Below are positions 43,097 through 53,700 of a DNA stretch of 64,000 nt, piece after piece. Position numbers and translations under genes: made by a program. Source of the stretch: Burkholderiales bacterium (GTDB lineage: Bacteria; Pseudomonadota; Gammaproteobacteria; Burkholderiales; Burkholderiaceae_C); NCBI GenBank assembly GCA_947453625.1, contig CANGHK010000006.1, positions 1 to 64,000 of the forward strand, read 5' to 3'. How positions within the stretch are numbered: the stretch's first letter is position 1; the number at the start of each line of letters is the position of its first letter. The notes under the pieces were generated by a model. The model was given only the letters and a program-made list of their open reading frames with translations, was not told where the DNA came from and did not search any database.

Positions 43097-44139
43097 AGAC
43101 GATGACCCACAACCGCTCCCGCATCGTCTTCACCGCCCTGTGCAGCTTGGCGCTCGCCGCCTACCCGCTGGCCGCCGGCGCCTTCGGGCTGGACCTGGTC
43201 ACCAAGATCATGATCTACGCCATCTTCGCGCTGAGCCTGGAGTTGCTGGTCGGCACCACCGGCCTGGTGTGCTTCGGCCATGCGGCGTTTTTCGGTATCG
43301 GCGCCTACGCGGCGGTACTGCTGTCGCCGGCCTCCGACCCCGGCGCCCTGCTGTGGCTGCTGCCCGCCAGCGTGGGGGCGGCGGCGCTGTTTGCGCTGGT
43401 GATGGGCGCGCTGTCGCTGCGCACCCAGGGCGTGTACTTCATCATGGTCACGCTGGCGTTTGCGCAGATGGCCTACTACATCGTCCACGACACGCCGCTC
43501 GGCGGCGGCACCGACGGCATCTACCTGTCGGTCAAGCCAGCGCTGGCGATCGGCGGCCAAACGCTGCTGGACCTCGACCAGGCCGGCACGATCTACGGCT
43601 TCACCTGGGCCTGTCTGGTGGCTGTGTTCGGCTTCCTGGCGGTGCTGCTGCGCTCGCGCTTCGGGCGTGCATTGGCGGGTATCAAGGCCAACGAGCAGCG
43701 CATGCGCGCCACAGGCTACTCCACCTACCCCTACAAGCTGGCGGCCTTCGTGATCTCGGGCGGCATCGCCGGGCTGGCGGGCTTCCTGTTCGGCGTCAAG
43801 GACGGCTTCGTCAACCCCGAGCTGATGAGCTGGCATTTGTCGGGCGCGGTGCTGATCATGATCATCCTGGGCGGCCTGGGCCACTTGCGCGGCGCGCTGG
43901 TGGGCGCCTTTGCGTTTGCGCTGCTGCAGGAGTTCTTCAAGTCCGAGGCCCTCTTCGGCGCCTTCGCCAAGCACTGGACGCTGGGCCTGGGCCTGACCAT
44001 CATCGCCAGCGTGGCCTTGCTGCCGCGGGGCCTGGTCGGCGTGCCCGGGCTGTGGCGCCAACGCCTGTTGGGCGGGCCGGGCAGCGCCGGCCAGGCCGAC
44101 GCCGCAGACACCCCAACCGAGGCTGCCGATGCGCGCTGA
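43093..44139 (+). CDS. ABC transporter permease, LivM type
   Basis: The 348-residue permease partner of the LivH protein has FGHAAFFGIGAYAAVLL and LVMGALSLRTQGVYFIMVTLAFAQM (typical LivM), and a cytoplasmic loop RALAGIKANEQRMRATGYSTYPYKL. MKTMTHNRS is the chosen start because it makes a 4-nt overlap with the LivH stop. The C-terminal tail is alanine/glycine-rich. The next gene starts 11 nt before its end. Confidence 0.92.
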   Translation: MKTMTHNRSRIVFTALCSLALAAYPLAAGAFGLDLVTKIMIYAIFALSLELLVGTTGLVCFGHAAFFGIGAYAAVLLSPASDPGALLWLLPASVGAAALFALVMGALSLRTQGVYFIMVTLAFAQMAYYIVHDTPLGGGTDGIYLSVKPALAIGGQTLLDLDQAGTIYGFTWACLVAVFGFLAVLLRSRFGRALAGIKANEQRMRATGYSTYPYKLAAFVISGGIAGLAGFLFGVKDGFVNPELMSWHLSGAVLIMIILGGLGHLRGALVGAFAFALLQEFFKSEALFGAFAKHWTLGLGLTIIASVALLPRGLVGVPGLWRQRLLGGPGSAGQADAADTPTEAADAR

Positions 44140-44890
44140 CAACATCTTGCTGCGCGGCCAGGGCATCACCCGCCGCTGGGGCGGCCTGGTCGCCGTCAAC
44201 AATGTCTCGCTGGACCTGGCACGCGGCGAGGTGCATGCGGTGATCGGCACCAACGGCGCGGGCAAGTCCACGCTGATCAACATCCTGTCGGGCGAGATAC
44301 TGCCCTCGGACGGCAAGGTGCAGTTGCTGGGCCAGGATGTCACGGCCTGGTCTCAGCCCCGGCGCGCGCGCGCCGGCCTGGGCCGCAGCTACCAGCGCAA
44401 CACCATCTTCCCCGGCTTCACGGTGTTCGAGAACTGTCGTCTGGCTGCGCAGGCCCGCACCCAGAAACCCTGGCAGTGGTGGCAGAGCGCGCAGGATTGC
44501 GAGTCCAGCACCACTGCGGCGCGTGCCGCGGCTTCGCGCGCCGGGCTGGACACCGTCCTGACCCGCCCCGCCGGCCTGTTGTCGCACGGCCAGAAGCGCC
44601 AGCTCGAGATCGCGATGTGCCTGGCCACCGCACCCGAGGTGCTGCTGCTCGACGAACCGCTGGCCGGCATGGGCGCCGAGGAGACCGATCGCATGCTGAC
44701 GCTGCTGGCCGAGCTCAAGTCCGGCCACGCCATCCTGCTGGTCGAGCACGACATGGACGCGGTGTTCCGCATCGCCGACACCATCACGGTGATGGTCAAC
44801 GGCACGGTGATCGCGACGGGCACGCCCGACTTCGTGCGCCACAGCGCCGAGGTGCAGACCGCCTATCTTGGCGGCCCGGGAGGCCACTGA
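44129..44890 (+). CDS. ABC transporter ATP-binding protein, LivG type
   Basis: The 253-residue ATPase has Walker A GTNGAGKSTLINILSG, Walker B EVLLLDEPLAGMG and H-loop ILLVEHDMDAVF. The signature is degenerate: LLSHGQKRQLEIAM in place of LSGGQ, as is usual in this aromatic/branched-chain group. It powers import with the LivF protein. It overlaps LivM by 11 nt. Confidence 0.92.
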   Translation: MRADNILLRGQGITRRWGGLVAVNNVSLDLARGEVHAVIGTNGAGKSTLINILSGEILPSDGKVQLLGQDVTAWSQPRRARAGLGRSYQRNTIFPGFTVFENCRLAAQARTQKPWQWWQSAQDCESSTTAARAAASRAGLDTVLTRPAGLLSHGQKRQLEIAMCLATAPEVLLLDEPLAGMGAEETDRMLTLLAELKSGHAILLVEHDMDAVFRIADTITVMVNGTVIATGTPDFVRHSAEVQTAYLGGPGGH

Positions 44891-44891
44891 C

Positions 44892-45623
44892 ATGACCGAG
44901 AACCACCAACCCGCGGGCGACTCGATCGTCGACGCCCAGGGCCTGCACGCCTGGTACGGCTCCAGCCATGTGCTGCATGGCATAGCCCTGGCCATCGCGC
45001 GGGGCCAGACCGTGGGCCTGCTGGGCCGCAACGGCATGGGCAAGAGCACGCTGATCCGCACCCTGCTGGGCCATGTGACGCAGCGCAGCGGCCGCATCAC
45101 GCTGTTCGGCCAGGACATGTCACGCGCCAAGCCGCATGCGGTAGCCCGCCTGGGCGTGGCCTATGTGCCCGAGGGCCGCGGCGTGTTTCCCAACCTGAGC
45201 GTGCGCGAAAACCTGGTGATGGCCGCTCGGCCGGGTCGCCAGGGCCAGCAGGATTGGTCGTACGCGCGGGTACTCGACACCTTCCCGCGCCTGCAGGAGC
45301 GCATCAGCCACCTGGGCGCGCAACTCTCGGGCGGAGAGCAGCAGATGCTGTCGATAGGCCGCGCGCTGATGACGCACCCCGAGCTGATCATCCTGGACGA
45401 GGCCACCGAAGGCCTGGCGCCACTGATCGTGGCCGAGATCTGGCGCGTCATCGGCGACATCCGCCGCAGCGGCATCGCCACCCTGATCGTCGACCGCGAT
45501 TACCGCCGCGTGCTGGCCCGGGCCGACCAGGCCCTGGTGCTGCAAAAAGGCCAGGTGGTGCTGGCCGGCAGCGCCGACGAGGTGGCCGGCAGCGCCGCGC
45601 TGGCGGGCTACCTGGGCGTGTGA
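44892..45623 (+). CDS. ABC transporter ATP-binding protein, LivF type
   Basis: The 243-residue ATPase has Walker A GLLGRNGMGKSTLIRTLLG, Q-loop GVAYVPEGRGVFPNLSVRENLVM, signature LSGGEQQMLSIGRALMTHPELIILDEATEGLAP, and the H-loop position reads IVDRDYRRVL, where the usual histidine is missing. LivF proteins of this aromatic-uptake group typically have a similar replacement. It starts immediately after the LivG stop and ends the operon, converging on an enoyl-CoA hydratase gene 18 nt away. Confidence 0.92.
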   Translation: MTENHQPAGDSIVDAQGLHAWYGSSHVLHGIALAIARGQTVGLLGRNGMGKSTLIRTLLGHVTQRSGRITLFGQDMSRAKPHAVARLGVAYVPEGRGVFPNLSVRENLVMAARPGRQGQQDWSYARVLDTFPRLQERISHLGAQLSGGEQQMLSIGRALMTHPELIILDEATEGLAPLIVAEIWRVIGDIRRSGIATLIVDRDYRRVLARADQALVLQKGQVVLAGSADEVAGSAALAGYLGV

Positions 45624-45641
45624 CGCAGCGCCGCCTGAGTT

Positions 45642-46454
45642 TCAGCGCGGCGGAAAGTCAGGCGGCCGCTTGCCCAGAAAGGCCCGCACACCCTCGGCGA
45701 ACTCGGGCTTGTCTATCAGCTCGCGTTGGCGTTCGGCCTCGTAGTGCAGTTGCTCGGCCAGGCTGTGGCCGGCCGCCGCGTCATAGGCGCGGCGGGTCTC
45801 CAGCGCGGCATGCGCCGGCAGCAGGGCCAGCCGGTGGGCAATCACCAGCGCCTCGCTCATCAGCGCGTCATCGTCCACGCATTGCCAGACCAGGCCCCAG
45901 GCCGCTGCCTGTTCGGCCGGCAGTTTGTCGCCCAGCAGCGTCAGCGCGGTGGCGCGGCCGCTGCCCAGCAGGCGCTGGTAGAACCAGGTGCTGCCGACAT
46001 CGGGCACGATGCCCAGCTTGGCCATGAACGGCAGGTAGAAATAGGCCGAGCGCGCCGCCAGCACGATGTCACCGGCCAGCGCCAGGCCCAGCCCGCCCCC
46101 GGCCGCCACACCGTTGACCGCGCAGACCACCGGCAGTGGCAGCGCGCGCAACTCGAGCACCAGGCGGTTGGTCATCGCATGCATCGCGTCCGCCGTCTGC
46201 TGGCCCTTGCTGCGGCCGGTGCCGTCCTCGGGGATCAGGCCGTTAAGGTCGGCGCCCGAGCAGAAGGCGCGGCCCGCGCCGGTGATCACCAGGGCACGCA
46301 CGCTGGCGTCGGCCGCCACCTGCGCCAGCAGCGCCCGCAGACTGGTCTGCATCACGGCGGTGATCGGGTTGAGCCGGGCCGGGTTGCTCAGCGTGACGAT
46401 GCCGACCGCGCCGTCGCGGCGGTAGGCCAGTTCGGGGAAGGTCTGTTCGCTCAT
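45642..46454 (-). CDS. Enoyl-CoA hydratase/isomerase family protein
   Basis: The 270-residue crotonase-fold protein has ALVITGAGRAFCSGADLNGLIPEDG and VCAVNGVAAGGGLGLALAGDIVLAARSAYFYLPFMAKLGIVPDVGSTWFYQRLLG. The catalytic glutamate pair of true hydratases is only partly kept: the second position is Asp in IVPDVGST, as in PaaG-type isomerase/hydratases. It is the last gene of the thiolase-kinase-DUF6285 operon. It could be an isomerase for unsaturated acyl-CoAs; a link to 3,4-dehydroadipyl-CoA is possible since it borders the box island (inference). Confidence 0.85.
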   Translation of the reverse strand: MSEQTFPELAYRRDGAVGIVTLSNPARLNPITAVMQTSLRALLAQVAADASVRALVITGAGRAFCSGADLNGLIPEDGTGRSKGQQTADAMHAMTNRLVLELRALPLPVVCAVNGVAAGGGLGLALAGDIVLAARSAYFYLPFMAKLGIVPDVGSTWFYQRLLGSGRATALTLLGDKLPAEQAAAWGLVWQCVDDDALMSEALVIAHRLALLPAHAALETRRAYDAAAGHSLAEQLHYEAERQRELIDKPEFAEGVRAFLGKRPPDFPPR

Positions 46455-46516
46455 GCGGCGGCGCGCCGGGCGCGGACCCTGAATACAGGAAAAATTGTCA
46501 TCTCGAGGTCCATGGC

Positions 46517-46990
46517 TCAGACGGGGTGGGCGGGGTTGGCGGGGTTGGTGGGTTCGCCGAATTCGGGGCAGGCCGCCAGGTGGCGCCGGTAGGTCTCGTA
46601 GGTCGGCTGGTCGACCGCCAGCTTGGCCAGCGTGGTGCGCCACAGGTGATCGGCCAGGCCAGGACTGGCCAGATCGATCTCGCCGCTGGCGATGCGGTCG
46701 GCCAGCCGCTGGTTGAGCCGGGCCAGTTCGGCCGGGCCGGTATCGCCATTGACGCCATCGACGCCATCGACGCCGGCACCCAGCAGGTGGCGCAGGCGCA
46801 CCCGTTCCTCGCTGGCGGCCGCCGGGTCGAGCCGCTGCTGGCGGCGAACGATGTCCAGCATATTGGCTGCCACGCGGGCCTGGTAGGCCAGCGCGCCCCC
46901 GCCCGCACGGGCCAGCGCCGGCCCGGCGTCATCGCGCAGGTAGCGCACCACCGCGGCCAGCAATTGATCGGGATCGGGGGCGTCCTGCAT
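46517..46990 (-). CDS. DUF6285 domain protein
   Basis: The 157-residue helical protein includes LLAAVVRYLRDDAGPALARAGGGALAYQARVAANMLDIVRRQ and LAKLAVDQPTYETYRRH. Proteins of this family are usually encoded next to APH-like phosphotransferases and acyl-CoA dehydrogenases; the function is unknown. Its ATG overlaps the upstream stop by one base (TGATG), so translation is coupled. A small tandem repeat (GVDGVDGVNGD) sits mid-protein from GACGCCATC units. Confidence 0.78.
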   Translation of the reverse strand: MQDAPDPDQLLAAVVRYLRDDAGPALARAGGGALAYQARVAANMLDIVRRQQRLDPAAASEERVRLRHLLGAGVDGVDGVNGDTGPAELARLNQRLADRIASGEIDLASPGLADHLWRTTLAKLAVDQPTYETYRRHLAACPEFGEPTNPANPAHPV

Positions 46991-48015
46991 CAGGCGACTC
47001 CGGGTTGGGCTGCCGGCGCGGGGCGCGGTGCGATCAGGGCCAGCAAGTCGATCTCGTTCTCCGAGGCGCGGCGGCCTATCGCCGCCTTTTCCATCACCGG
47101 CTCGGCGCCGGTAGCCCAGGCATGGCCCATGCTCTCGCAGATCACGCCCCAGCGCAGCGTGCCCAGCAACTGCCACCAGAAGACCCGGTCCGCATCGACC
47201 TGGCCACCCGCGGCCCGGTAGCCGGCAAACAGCTCGTCGAGCGTGCCGAAGCCGCCCACCACGCGCTGGGATTGGCCGTAGCGCCAGGCGTTGACGCACA
47301 GCCAGCCCAGGTCGGCCATCGGGTCGCCGCGGTAGGCCAGCTCCCAGTCCAGCACGCCGCGCAGCGGGTTCACGGCGTCGTCGAGATCGACCATCAGGTT
47401 GCCGTTGCGAAAGTCGCCGTGCACCAGCGCCGGCGAGACATCGCCGGGCGCGTGGTCTGCCAGCCAGCGCAGCGCAAGCTGGAACACCGGCCGCACGCTG
47501 CCATGGCGGGCATGCCATTGCCGCAGGTGGTCGACCTCGGCGCGCGGCTGGGTGCAGCGCAGCGCCGGCAGACCCGCGGCCGGCAGGGCGTGGATGCGGG
47601 CCAGCGCCTGGCCGCACTGCCAGGCCAGTGCCGGGCGGTGGGCGGCGGCGATGCGCCGTCCCAGCGTCTCGCCGGGCAGGCGCTGCATGATGAAGCCGTC
47701 GCCCAGGCCATGTTCAGGGCGCAGCACCGCCACCACCTCGGGCACCGGCACGCCGGCAGCGCCCGCCAAGGCGATCAGCACGGCTTCGGCCGCCAGGCCG
47801 GGACCGTCGCTGCCGCGCTGCGCCGCACCGGGTGGCGCGCGGCGCAGGATCAGCGGCCGCGTCCCACCCCGGCTGACCCGGTCGAAGGCCCAGGTCTCCT
47901 GGCTGGCGCCCCCCGACAGCCGCCGCAGATCCCGCACCTGGCCGCTGGCCAGGCCGTCGGGCGACAGTGCGGCGTCCAGGGCCTGCTGCAATGCATCGGT
48001 CAGGCCGGCCAGCAT
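46990..48015 (-). CDS. APH-family phosphotransferase
   Basis: The 341-residue aminoglycoside-phosphotransferase-fold kinase has RLSGGASQETWAFD, the catalytic loop LVHGDFRNGNLMVD and metal aspartate in GVLDWELAYRGDPMADLGW. These proteins commonly cluster with acyl-CoA metabolism genes; in animals the homologous ACAD10/11 domain phosphorylates 4-hydroxyacyl-CoAs, so this may act on hydroxy-acyl-CoA. Antibiotic resistance is not suggested by context. It sits 16 nt after the thiolase gene. Confidence 0.85.
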   Translation of the reverse strand: MLAGLTDALQQALDAALSPDGLASGQVRDLRRLSGGASQETWAFDRVSRGGTRPLILRRAPPGAAQRGSDGPGLAAEAVLIALAGAAGVPVPEVVAVLRPEHGLGDGFIMQRLPGETLGRRIAAAHRPALAWQCGQALARIHALPAAGLPALRCTQPRAEVDHLRQWHARHGSVRPVFQLALRWLADHAPGDVSPALVHGDFRNGNLMVDLDDAVNPLRGVLDWELAYRGDPMADLGWLCVNAWRYGQSQRVVGGFGTLDELFAGYRAAGGQVDADRVFWWQLLGTLRWGVICESMGHAWATGAEPVMEKAAIGRRASENEIDLLALIAPRPAPAAQPGVA

Positions 48016-48031
48016 GGTCTGCAGACGGCGC

Positions 48032-49210
48032 TCAGAGCCGCTCGATGATCGTCACGTTGGCCAGTCCACCGCCCTCGCACATCGTCTGCAGGCCGTAACG
48101 GCCGCCGCGCGCGATCAGTCCGTGCAACAGCGTGGTCATCAGCTTGGCGCCGCTGCCGCCCAGCGGGTGGCCGAGCGCGATCGCGCCGCCGTTGACGTTG
48201 AGCTTGGCCGGGTCAGCGCCGGTGGCCTGCAACCAAGCCACCGGCACCGAGGCGAAGGCTTCGTTGACCTCGAACAAGTCGATGTCGTTGATCGACATGC
48301 CGGCCTTCTTCAGCGCATGGGCGGTGGCCGGGATAGGCGTCTCGAGCATCACCACCGGGTCGCCGCCTATCACCGTCATGTGGTGGACGCGGGCCAATGG
48401 CTTCAGGCCCAGTGCCTTCAGACCGCGCTCGCTGACCACCATCAGGCCGGCCGCGCCGTCGCAGATCTGGCTGGCGTTGGCCGCCGTGCAGACGCCGCCT
48501 TCCTGCAGCAGCTTGACGCCGCCTATGCTGGCCAGCGAAGCGTCGAAGCGTATGCCTTCGTCGGCGCCGTGCATCTCGCCTGTCGCAGTGCCGTCGTTCA
48601 TGCGCACGGCCAGCGGCAGGATCTCGGCCGCAAACGCGCCGGACTGGGTCGCGGCAATCGCCCGCTGGTGGCTTTGCAGCGCGTAGGCATCGACATGGTC
48701 ACGCGTCAGGCCATATTTCTTGGCCACCATCTCGGCGCCTATGAACTGGCTGAACTGCACGCCGGGGTAGCGCAGCGCCATGTTGGGGCTGACGTAAAAC
48801 CCCATGCCGGCCTTGGCCGCCAGCGAGCTGGGCAGGCCCATGGGCACCCGCGACATGCTCTCGACGCCAGCGGCGATCACCACGTCCATGCTGCCAGCCA
48901 TCACCGCCTGGGCCGCAAAATGCAGCGCCTGCTGCGACGAGCCGCATTGCCTGTCGACCGAGGTGGCAGGCACCGACTCGGGCAGCTTGGACGCCATCAC
49001 CGCGTTGCGCGCGATGTTGACCGCCTGCTCGCCGGCCTGGCCCACGCAGCCCATGATCACGTCCTCGACCAGCGCCGGGTCGCAGCCGGTGCGCTTGATC
49101 AGTTCGTCGAGCACGCTGGCGGCCAGGTCGGCCGGGTGCCAGCCCGAGAGTTTGCCGTTGCGTTTGCCGCCGGCGGTGCGCACGGCGGCGACGATGAAGG
49201 CTTCAGCCAT
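48032..49210 (-). CDS. Acetyl-CoA acetyltransferase / 3-ketoacyl-CoA thiolase
   Basis: The 392-residue type II thiolase has nucleophilic Cys89 in SVDRQCGSSQQALHFAAQ, then NEAFASVP, NGGAIALGHPLGGSGAKL and the second cysteine in LQTMCEGGGLANV. The QCGSSQQA motif is seen in FadA/steroid-type thiolases rather than in PcaF. The start is MAEAFIVAAVRTAGGKRNG. It is the first gene of a four-gene minus-strand operon with APH kinase, DUF6285 and enoyl-CoA hydratase, probably for degrading some medium or branched acyl-CoA. Divergent from the SNF2 gene. Confidence 0.88.
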   Translation of the reverse strand: MAEAFIVAAVRTAGGKRNGKLSGWHPADLAASVLDELIKRTGCDPALVEDVIMGCVGQAGEQAVNIARNAVMASKLPESVPATSVDRQCGSSQQALHFAAQAVMAGSMDVVIAAGVESMSRVPMGLPSSLAAKAGMGFYVSPNMALRYPGVQFSQFIGAEMVAKKYGLTRDHVDAYALQSHQRAIAATQSGAFAAEILPLAVRMNDGTATGEMHGADEGIRFDASLASIGGVKLLQEGGVCTAANASQICDGAAGLMVVSERGLKALGLKPLARVHHMTVIGGDPVVMLETPIPATAHALKKAGMSINDIDLFEVNEAFASVPVAWLQATGADPAKLNVNGGAIALGHPLGGSGAKLMTTLLHGLIARGGRYGLQTMCEGGGLANVTIIERL

Positions 49211-49303
49211 GGAATCACTCCTGAGTTTGATCGCCTGGGATTGTTCGCCGCTGGCGCGGGCGGCGCACTCGTCGGAAGCGATGATTCCGGCGCCGGCCCA
49301 CCC

Positions 49304-49309
49304 GACAAT
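49304..49309 (+). promoter_or_regulatory. Candidate leaderless -10 element of the SNF2 gene
   Basis: GACAAT ends 7 nt before the ATG at 49317. It argues for that start over in-frame ATGs at 49281 and 49308. Confidence 0.4.
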
Positions 49310-49316
49310 GCGGTCC

Positions 49317-51716
49317 ATGCCCTCGCCACCCAGCCACAGGCTGATCCTGCAGACCCTGGACCGCGGCGACGGCCTGCTCGGCCTGCGGCCCTGCGGCCCG
49401 GTGCTGCCGCCGGCGCGCACGCCGCTGTTCGGTGCACGCGGGCCGCGGGTGACGGTGGCGCGACTGGGCTGGGGCCCGGCGACGCCGCGCCCGCCTTCGC
49501 CCCAGCCCGCGCCGGAGCAAGAAGCCGCTGCCCTGGTCCGCCTGCGCGCCGCCGGCCTGCACCCGCTGCCGGCCGAGGCGCTGCAGTGGCGTGGCGAGGC
49601 CTCCCCGCTACCCGCCGGCGAGCCGCTGTGGAGCCTGGTGCGCGAGACCGACTTCGGCGATTTCTGGGCCGACGCCCTGCCCGCTTTGCAGGCCGAGGGC
49701 TGGCTGATCGAGTTGCTGCCCGGCTTCGCCCATGCCAGCCTGCCGGTGAGCCAGTGGCAGATCGCGTTGCAACCGCTGACCTCGCCGCGCGGCATGGGCT
49801 CGTGGATGCTCAGCCTGGGCGTGACGCTGCAGACCCGCGACGGCAGCGAGACGCTCGACCTGGTGCCGCTGCTGGCGCGCCTGATCAACCGCGACCGGCG
49901 CTGGACCGACGCGCAGGCGCTGGAATCCATCCCCGACGACGCGCTGATCCGCCTGCACCTGCCGGGCGGCCGCCACATCGACGCCGAGGCCGCGCCGCTG
50001 AAGGCCATCACCCGGGCGCTGGTCGATTTGCTGACCCAGCCGCGGCGCCGCAAGCAGGACGGGCTGCTGCTCTCTTCCTGGGATGCGCAGCGGCTGGCCT
50101 TGCTGCGCGCGGGCCTGAGGGACGTGATGGCGAGCCACCCCAGCGCGCGCCTCGACTGGGCGCTGCAGGGCGACGCCGGGCTGCAATGGCTGGATGCGCA
50201 GTCCAAAGCCAGCCCGCTGCGCGCGGTCGAGCCCCCGGCAGGCCTGGACATCACGCTGCGGCCCTACCAGCGCGACGGCCTGGCCTGGCTGCAGCACCTG
50301 CGCGCGCACCAGTTGGCCGGCATCCTGGCCGACGACATGGGTCTCGGAAAAACCGCGCAGGCCCTGGCCCACCTGCTGGTCGAGCAGCAAGCCGGCAGGC
50401 TGGACCGCCCAGCGCTGATCGTCGCACCCGCCTCGCTGATCTTCAACTGGCAGGCCGAGGCGGCCAGGGTGGCGCCGGCGCTCAAGTTGCTGACACTGCA
50501 AGGCCCGCAGCGCGCCGCCGACATCGCCAGGATGGCAACGGCCGACGTCGTGCTGACCAGCTACCCGCTGCTGTGGCGCGACGCGATGGCGCTGCAGCGC
50601 CAGCCCTGGCACCTGGTGGTGCTCGACGAGGCGCAGATGGTCAAGAACGCCGGCAGCCGAACCGCCACCGCCGCGCGCCGGCTGAAAGCAAGGCATCGCC
50701 TGTGCCTGACCGGCACGCCGATGGAAAACCACTTGGGCGAGCTGTGGGCGCAGTTCCACTTCCTGCTGCCGGGCTACCTGGGCGATGCGCGCAGTTTCCA
50801 GCGCGACTGGCGCACGCCCATCGAGAAAAACGGCGAGACGCTGCGCGCGCAGTTGCTGGCGCAGCGGGTGCGGCCCTTCATCCTGCGCCGCCGCAAGGCC
50901 GAGGTGGCGACCGAGTTGCCGCCGCTGACCGAACAGATCCACCGCCTGGCGCTGGCCGGCCGCCAGCGATTGCTCTACGAGAGCGTGCGGCTGGCCGCCG
51001 ACGAGCAGGTGCGGCGCATCCTGGCCAAGCAGAAGTTTTCGGGCGCGATGGTCAGCATCCTCGATGCGCTGCTCAAGCTGCGCCAGGCCTGCAACGACCC
51101 GCGGCTGCTCGACGCCCCCGGGCCGGGCGAACTGGCCGGCCCCGACATCGGCGCTTTTGAGGGCAGCAGCGCCAAGATCGCCTGGCTGCGCGAGACCCTG
51201 CCCACGCTGGTGGACGAGGGCCGGCGCATCCTGGTGTTCTCGCAGTTCACCCGCATGCTGCGGCTGGTCGAGCCCGAACTGCGCGCACTGCGGCTGGACT
51301 GGCTGACGCTGACCGGCGACACGCCCACGGCAGCGCGCGGCGCCACGGTGGCGAAATTCCAGCGGGGCGCCGCGCCGATCTTTCTGGTCAGCCTGAAAGC
51401 CGGTGGCGTCGGACTGAACCTGACCGCCGCCGACACCGTCGTCCACCTCGACCCCTGGTGGAACCCTGCCGTCGAGCAACAGGCCAGCGCGCGCGCCCAC
51501 CGCATAGGCCAGGACAAGCCGGTCACCGTCTATCGGCTGGTGGTGGCCGGCAGCATCGAGGAGCGGCTGCTGGCGCTGCAGGCGCGCAAGGCGGCGCTGG
51601 CCGAGGCGGTGCTGGGCAAAGGAGTGGATGGCGCGGGCGATGCCGATGCGCGCTTCGACCTGGCCGACCTGCAGTCCTTGCTCGCGCCGCTGGACCCGCC
51701 AGCCGCGCCAGCCTGA
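49317..51716 (+). CDS. SNF2-family DEAD/H helicase-like ATPase
   Basis: The 799-residue protein has an N-terminal non-conserved third, then the SNF2 ATPase: YQRDGLAWLQHLRAHQLAGILADDMGLGKTAQALAHLL (motif I), LIVAPASLIFNW (Ia), LVVLDEAQMVKNAGSRTATAARRL (II, DEAQ), LCLTGTPMENHLGELWAQFHFLLPGYLG (III), ILVFSQFTRML (IV), FLVSLKAGGVGLNLTAADTVVHLDPWWNPAVEQQASARAHRIGQ (V/VI). It is a dsDNA translocase; the bacterial role is not defined (transcription recycling or stress). The usual N-terminal SWIM zinc finger of many bacterial SNF2 proteins is not seen. The C-terminus is short and proline-rich. Confidence 0.9.
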   Translation: MPSPPSHRLILQTLDRGDGLLGLRPCGPVLPPARTPLFGARGPRVTVARLGWGPATPRPPSPQPAPEQEAAALVRLRAAGLHPLPAEALQWRGEASPLPAGEPLWSLVRETDFGDFWADALPALQAEGWLIELLPGFAHASLPVSQWQIALQPLTSPRGMGSWMLSLGVTLQTRDGSETLDLVPLLARLINRDRRWTDAQALESIPDDALIRLHLPGGRHIDAEAAPLKAITRALVDLLTQPRRRKQDGLLLSSWDAQRLALLRAGLRDVMASHPSARLDWALQGDAGLQWLDAQSKASPLRAVEPPAGLDITLRPYQRDGLAWLQHLRAHQLAGILADDMGLGKTAQALAHLLVEQQAGRLDRPALIVAPASLIFNWQAEAARVAPALKLLTLQGPQRAADIARMATADVVLTSYPLLWRDAMALQRQPWHLVVLDEAQMVKNAGSRTATAARRLKARHRLCLTGTPMENHLGELWAQFHFLLPGYLGDARSFQRDWRTPIEKNGETLRAQLLAQRVRPFILRRRKAEVATELPPLTEQIHRLALAGRQRLLYESVRLAADEQVRRILAKQKFSGAMVSILDALLKLRQACNDPRLLDAPGPGELAGPDIGAFEGSSAKIAWLRETLPTLVDEGRRILVFSQFTRMLRLVEPELRALRLDWLTLTGDTPTAARGATVAKFQRGAAPIFLVSLKAGGVGLNLTAADTVVHLDPWWNPAVEQQASARAHRIGQDKPVTVYRLVVAGSIEERLLALQARKAALAEAVLGKGVDGAGDADARFDLADLQSLLAPLDPPAAPA

Positions 51717-51839
51717 CCATCCAACCGCCCGCCGCGACGCCGCGCCACAACGCGGATAATCGCCGATTGGCTGGCCGCCCCGCGACCGGCACCGCGCCGC
51801 CGCACAGGGCAGCGCGCCACCCGAACCAAAGCATCCACC

Positions 51840-51917
51840 ATGGCCCAGTACGTTTTGTCGAAACAATTGCCCGCCTGCGGCGGACCGGCCTCACTTCGTT
51901 CACCCGGAGCCCTGTAA
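51840..51917 (+). CDS. Leader ORF mimicking the EttA N-terminus (25 codons)
   Basis: This ORF starts ATG, encodes MAQYVLSKQLPACGGPASLR and ends with TAA at 51915-51917, 2 nt before the ettA ATG, so ribosomes ending here could restart on ettA. Its first six codons match those of ettA except for four third-position changes; three are silent and the fourth changes Phe to Leu. A GGAG at 51905-51908 within it can serve ettA. Whether it is translated is not known. Confidence 0.33.
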   Translation: MAQYVLSKQLPACGGPASLRSPGAL

Positions 51918-51919
51918 CC

Positions 51920-51937
<18 letters not shown>
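51840..51937 (+). repeat. Diverged duplication of the ettA start flanking a short insert
   Basis: ATGGCCCAGTACGTTTTG (51840-51857) and ATGGCGCAATATGTTTTC (51920-51937) are paired, 14 of 18 identical. The 62 nt between them contain a small hairpin CCGCC-TGC-GGCGG (51871-51883). The arrangement parallels that at accC, though here the two copies have drifted only at third codon positions. Confidence 0.65.
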
Positions 51938-53584
<1,647 letters not shown>

Positions 53585-53700
53585 TGCGCTGAACCACGCC
53601 ACGGCGGTCGGGCGGTGACGCCGCTGGCCAAGCCTCGCCGCTGCAAGGACAACTTCGCGGCGTCCGAACTGATCCAGCGACCCACTGGGGCCTACCCAAG

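Noticed and set aside
46990-48015. Aminoglycoside-resistance gene
   Set aside because: The fold is APH-like, but the operon (thiolase, DUF6285, crotonase) points to acyl-CoA metabolism.
47399-51160. A 1253-codon plus-strand open frame
   Set aside because: It crosses the antisense of the phosphotransferase and thiolase genes and then an off-frame of the SNF2 gene, with low-complexity Arg/Ala/Pro-rich translation.
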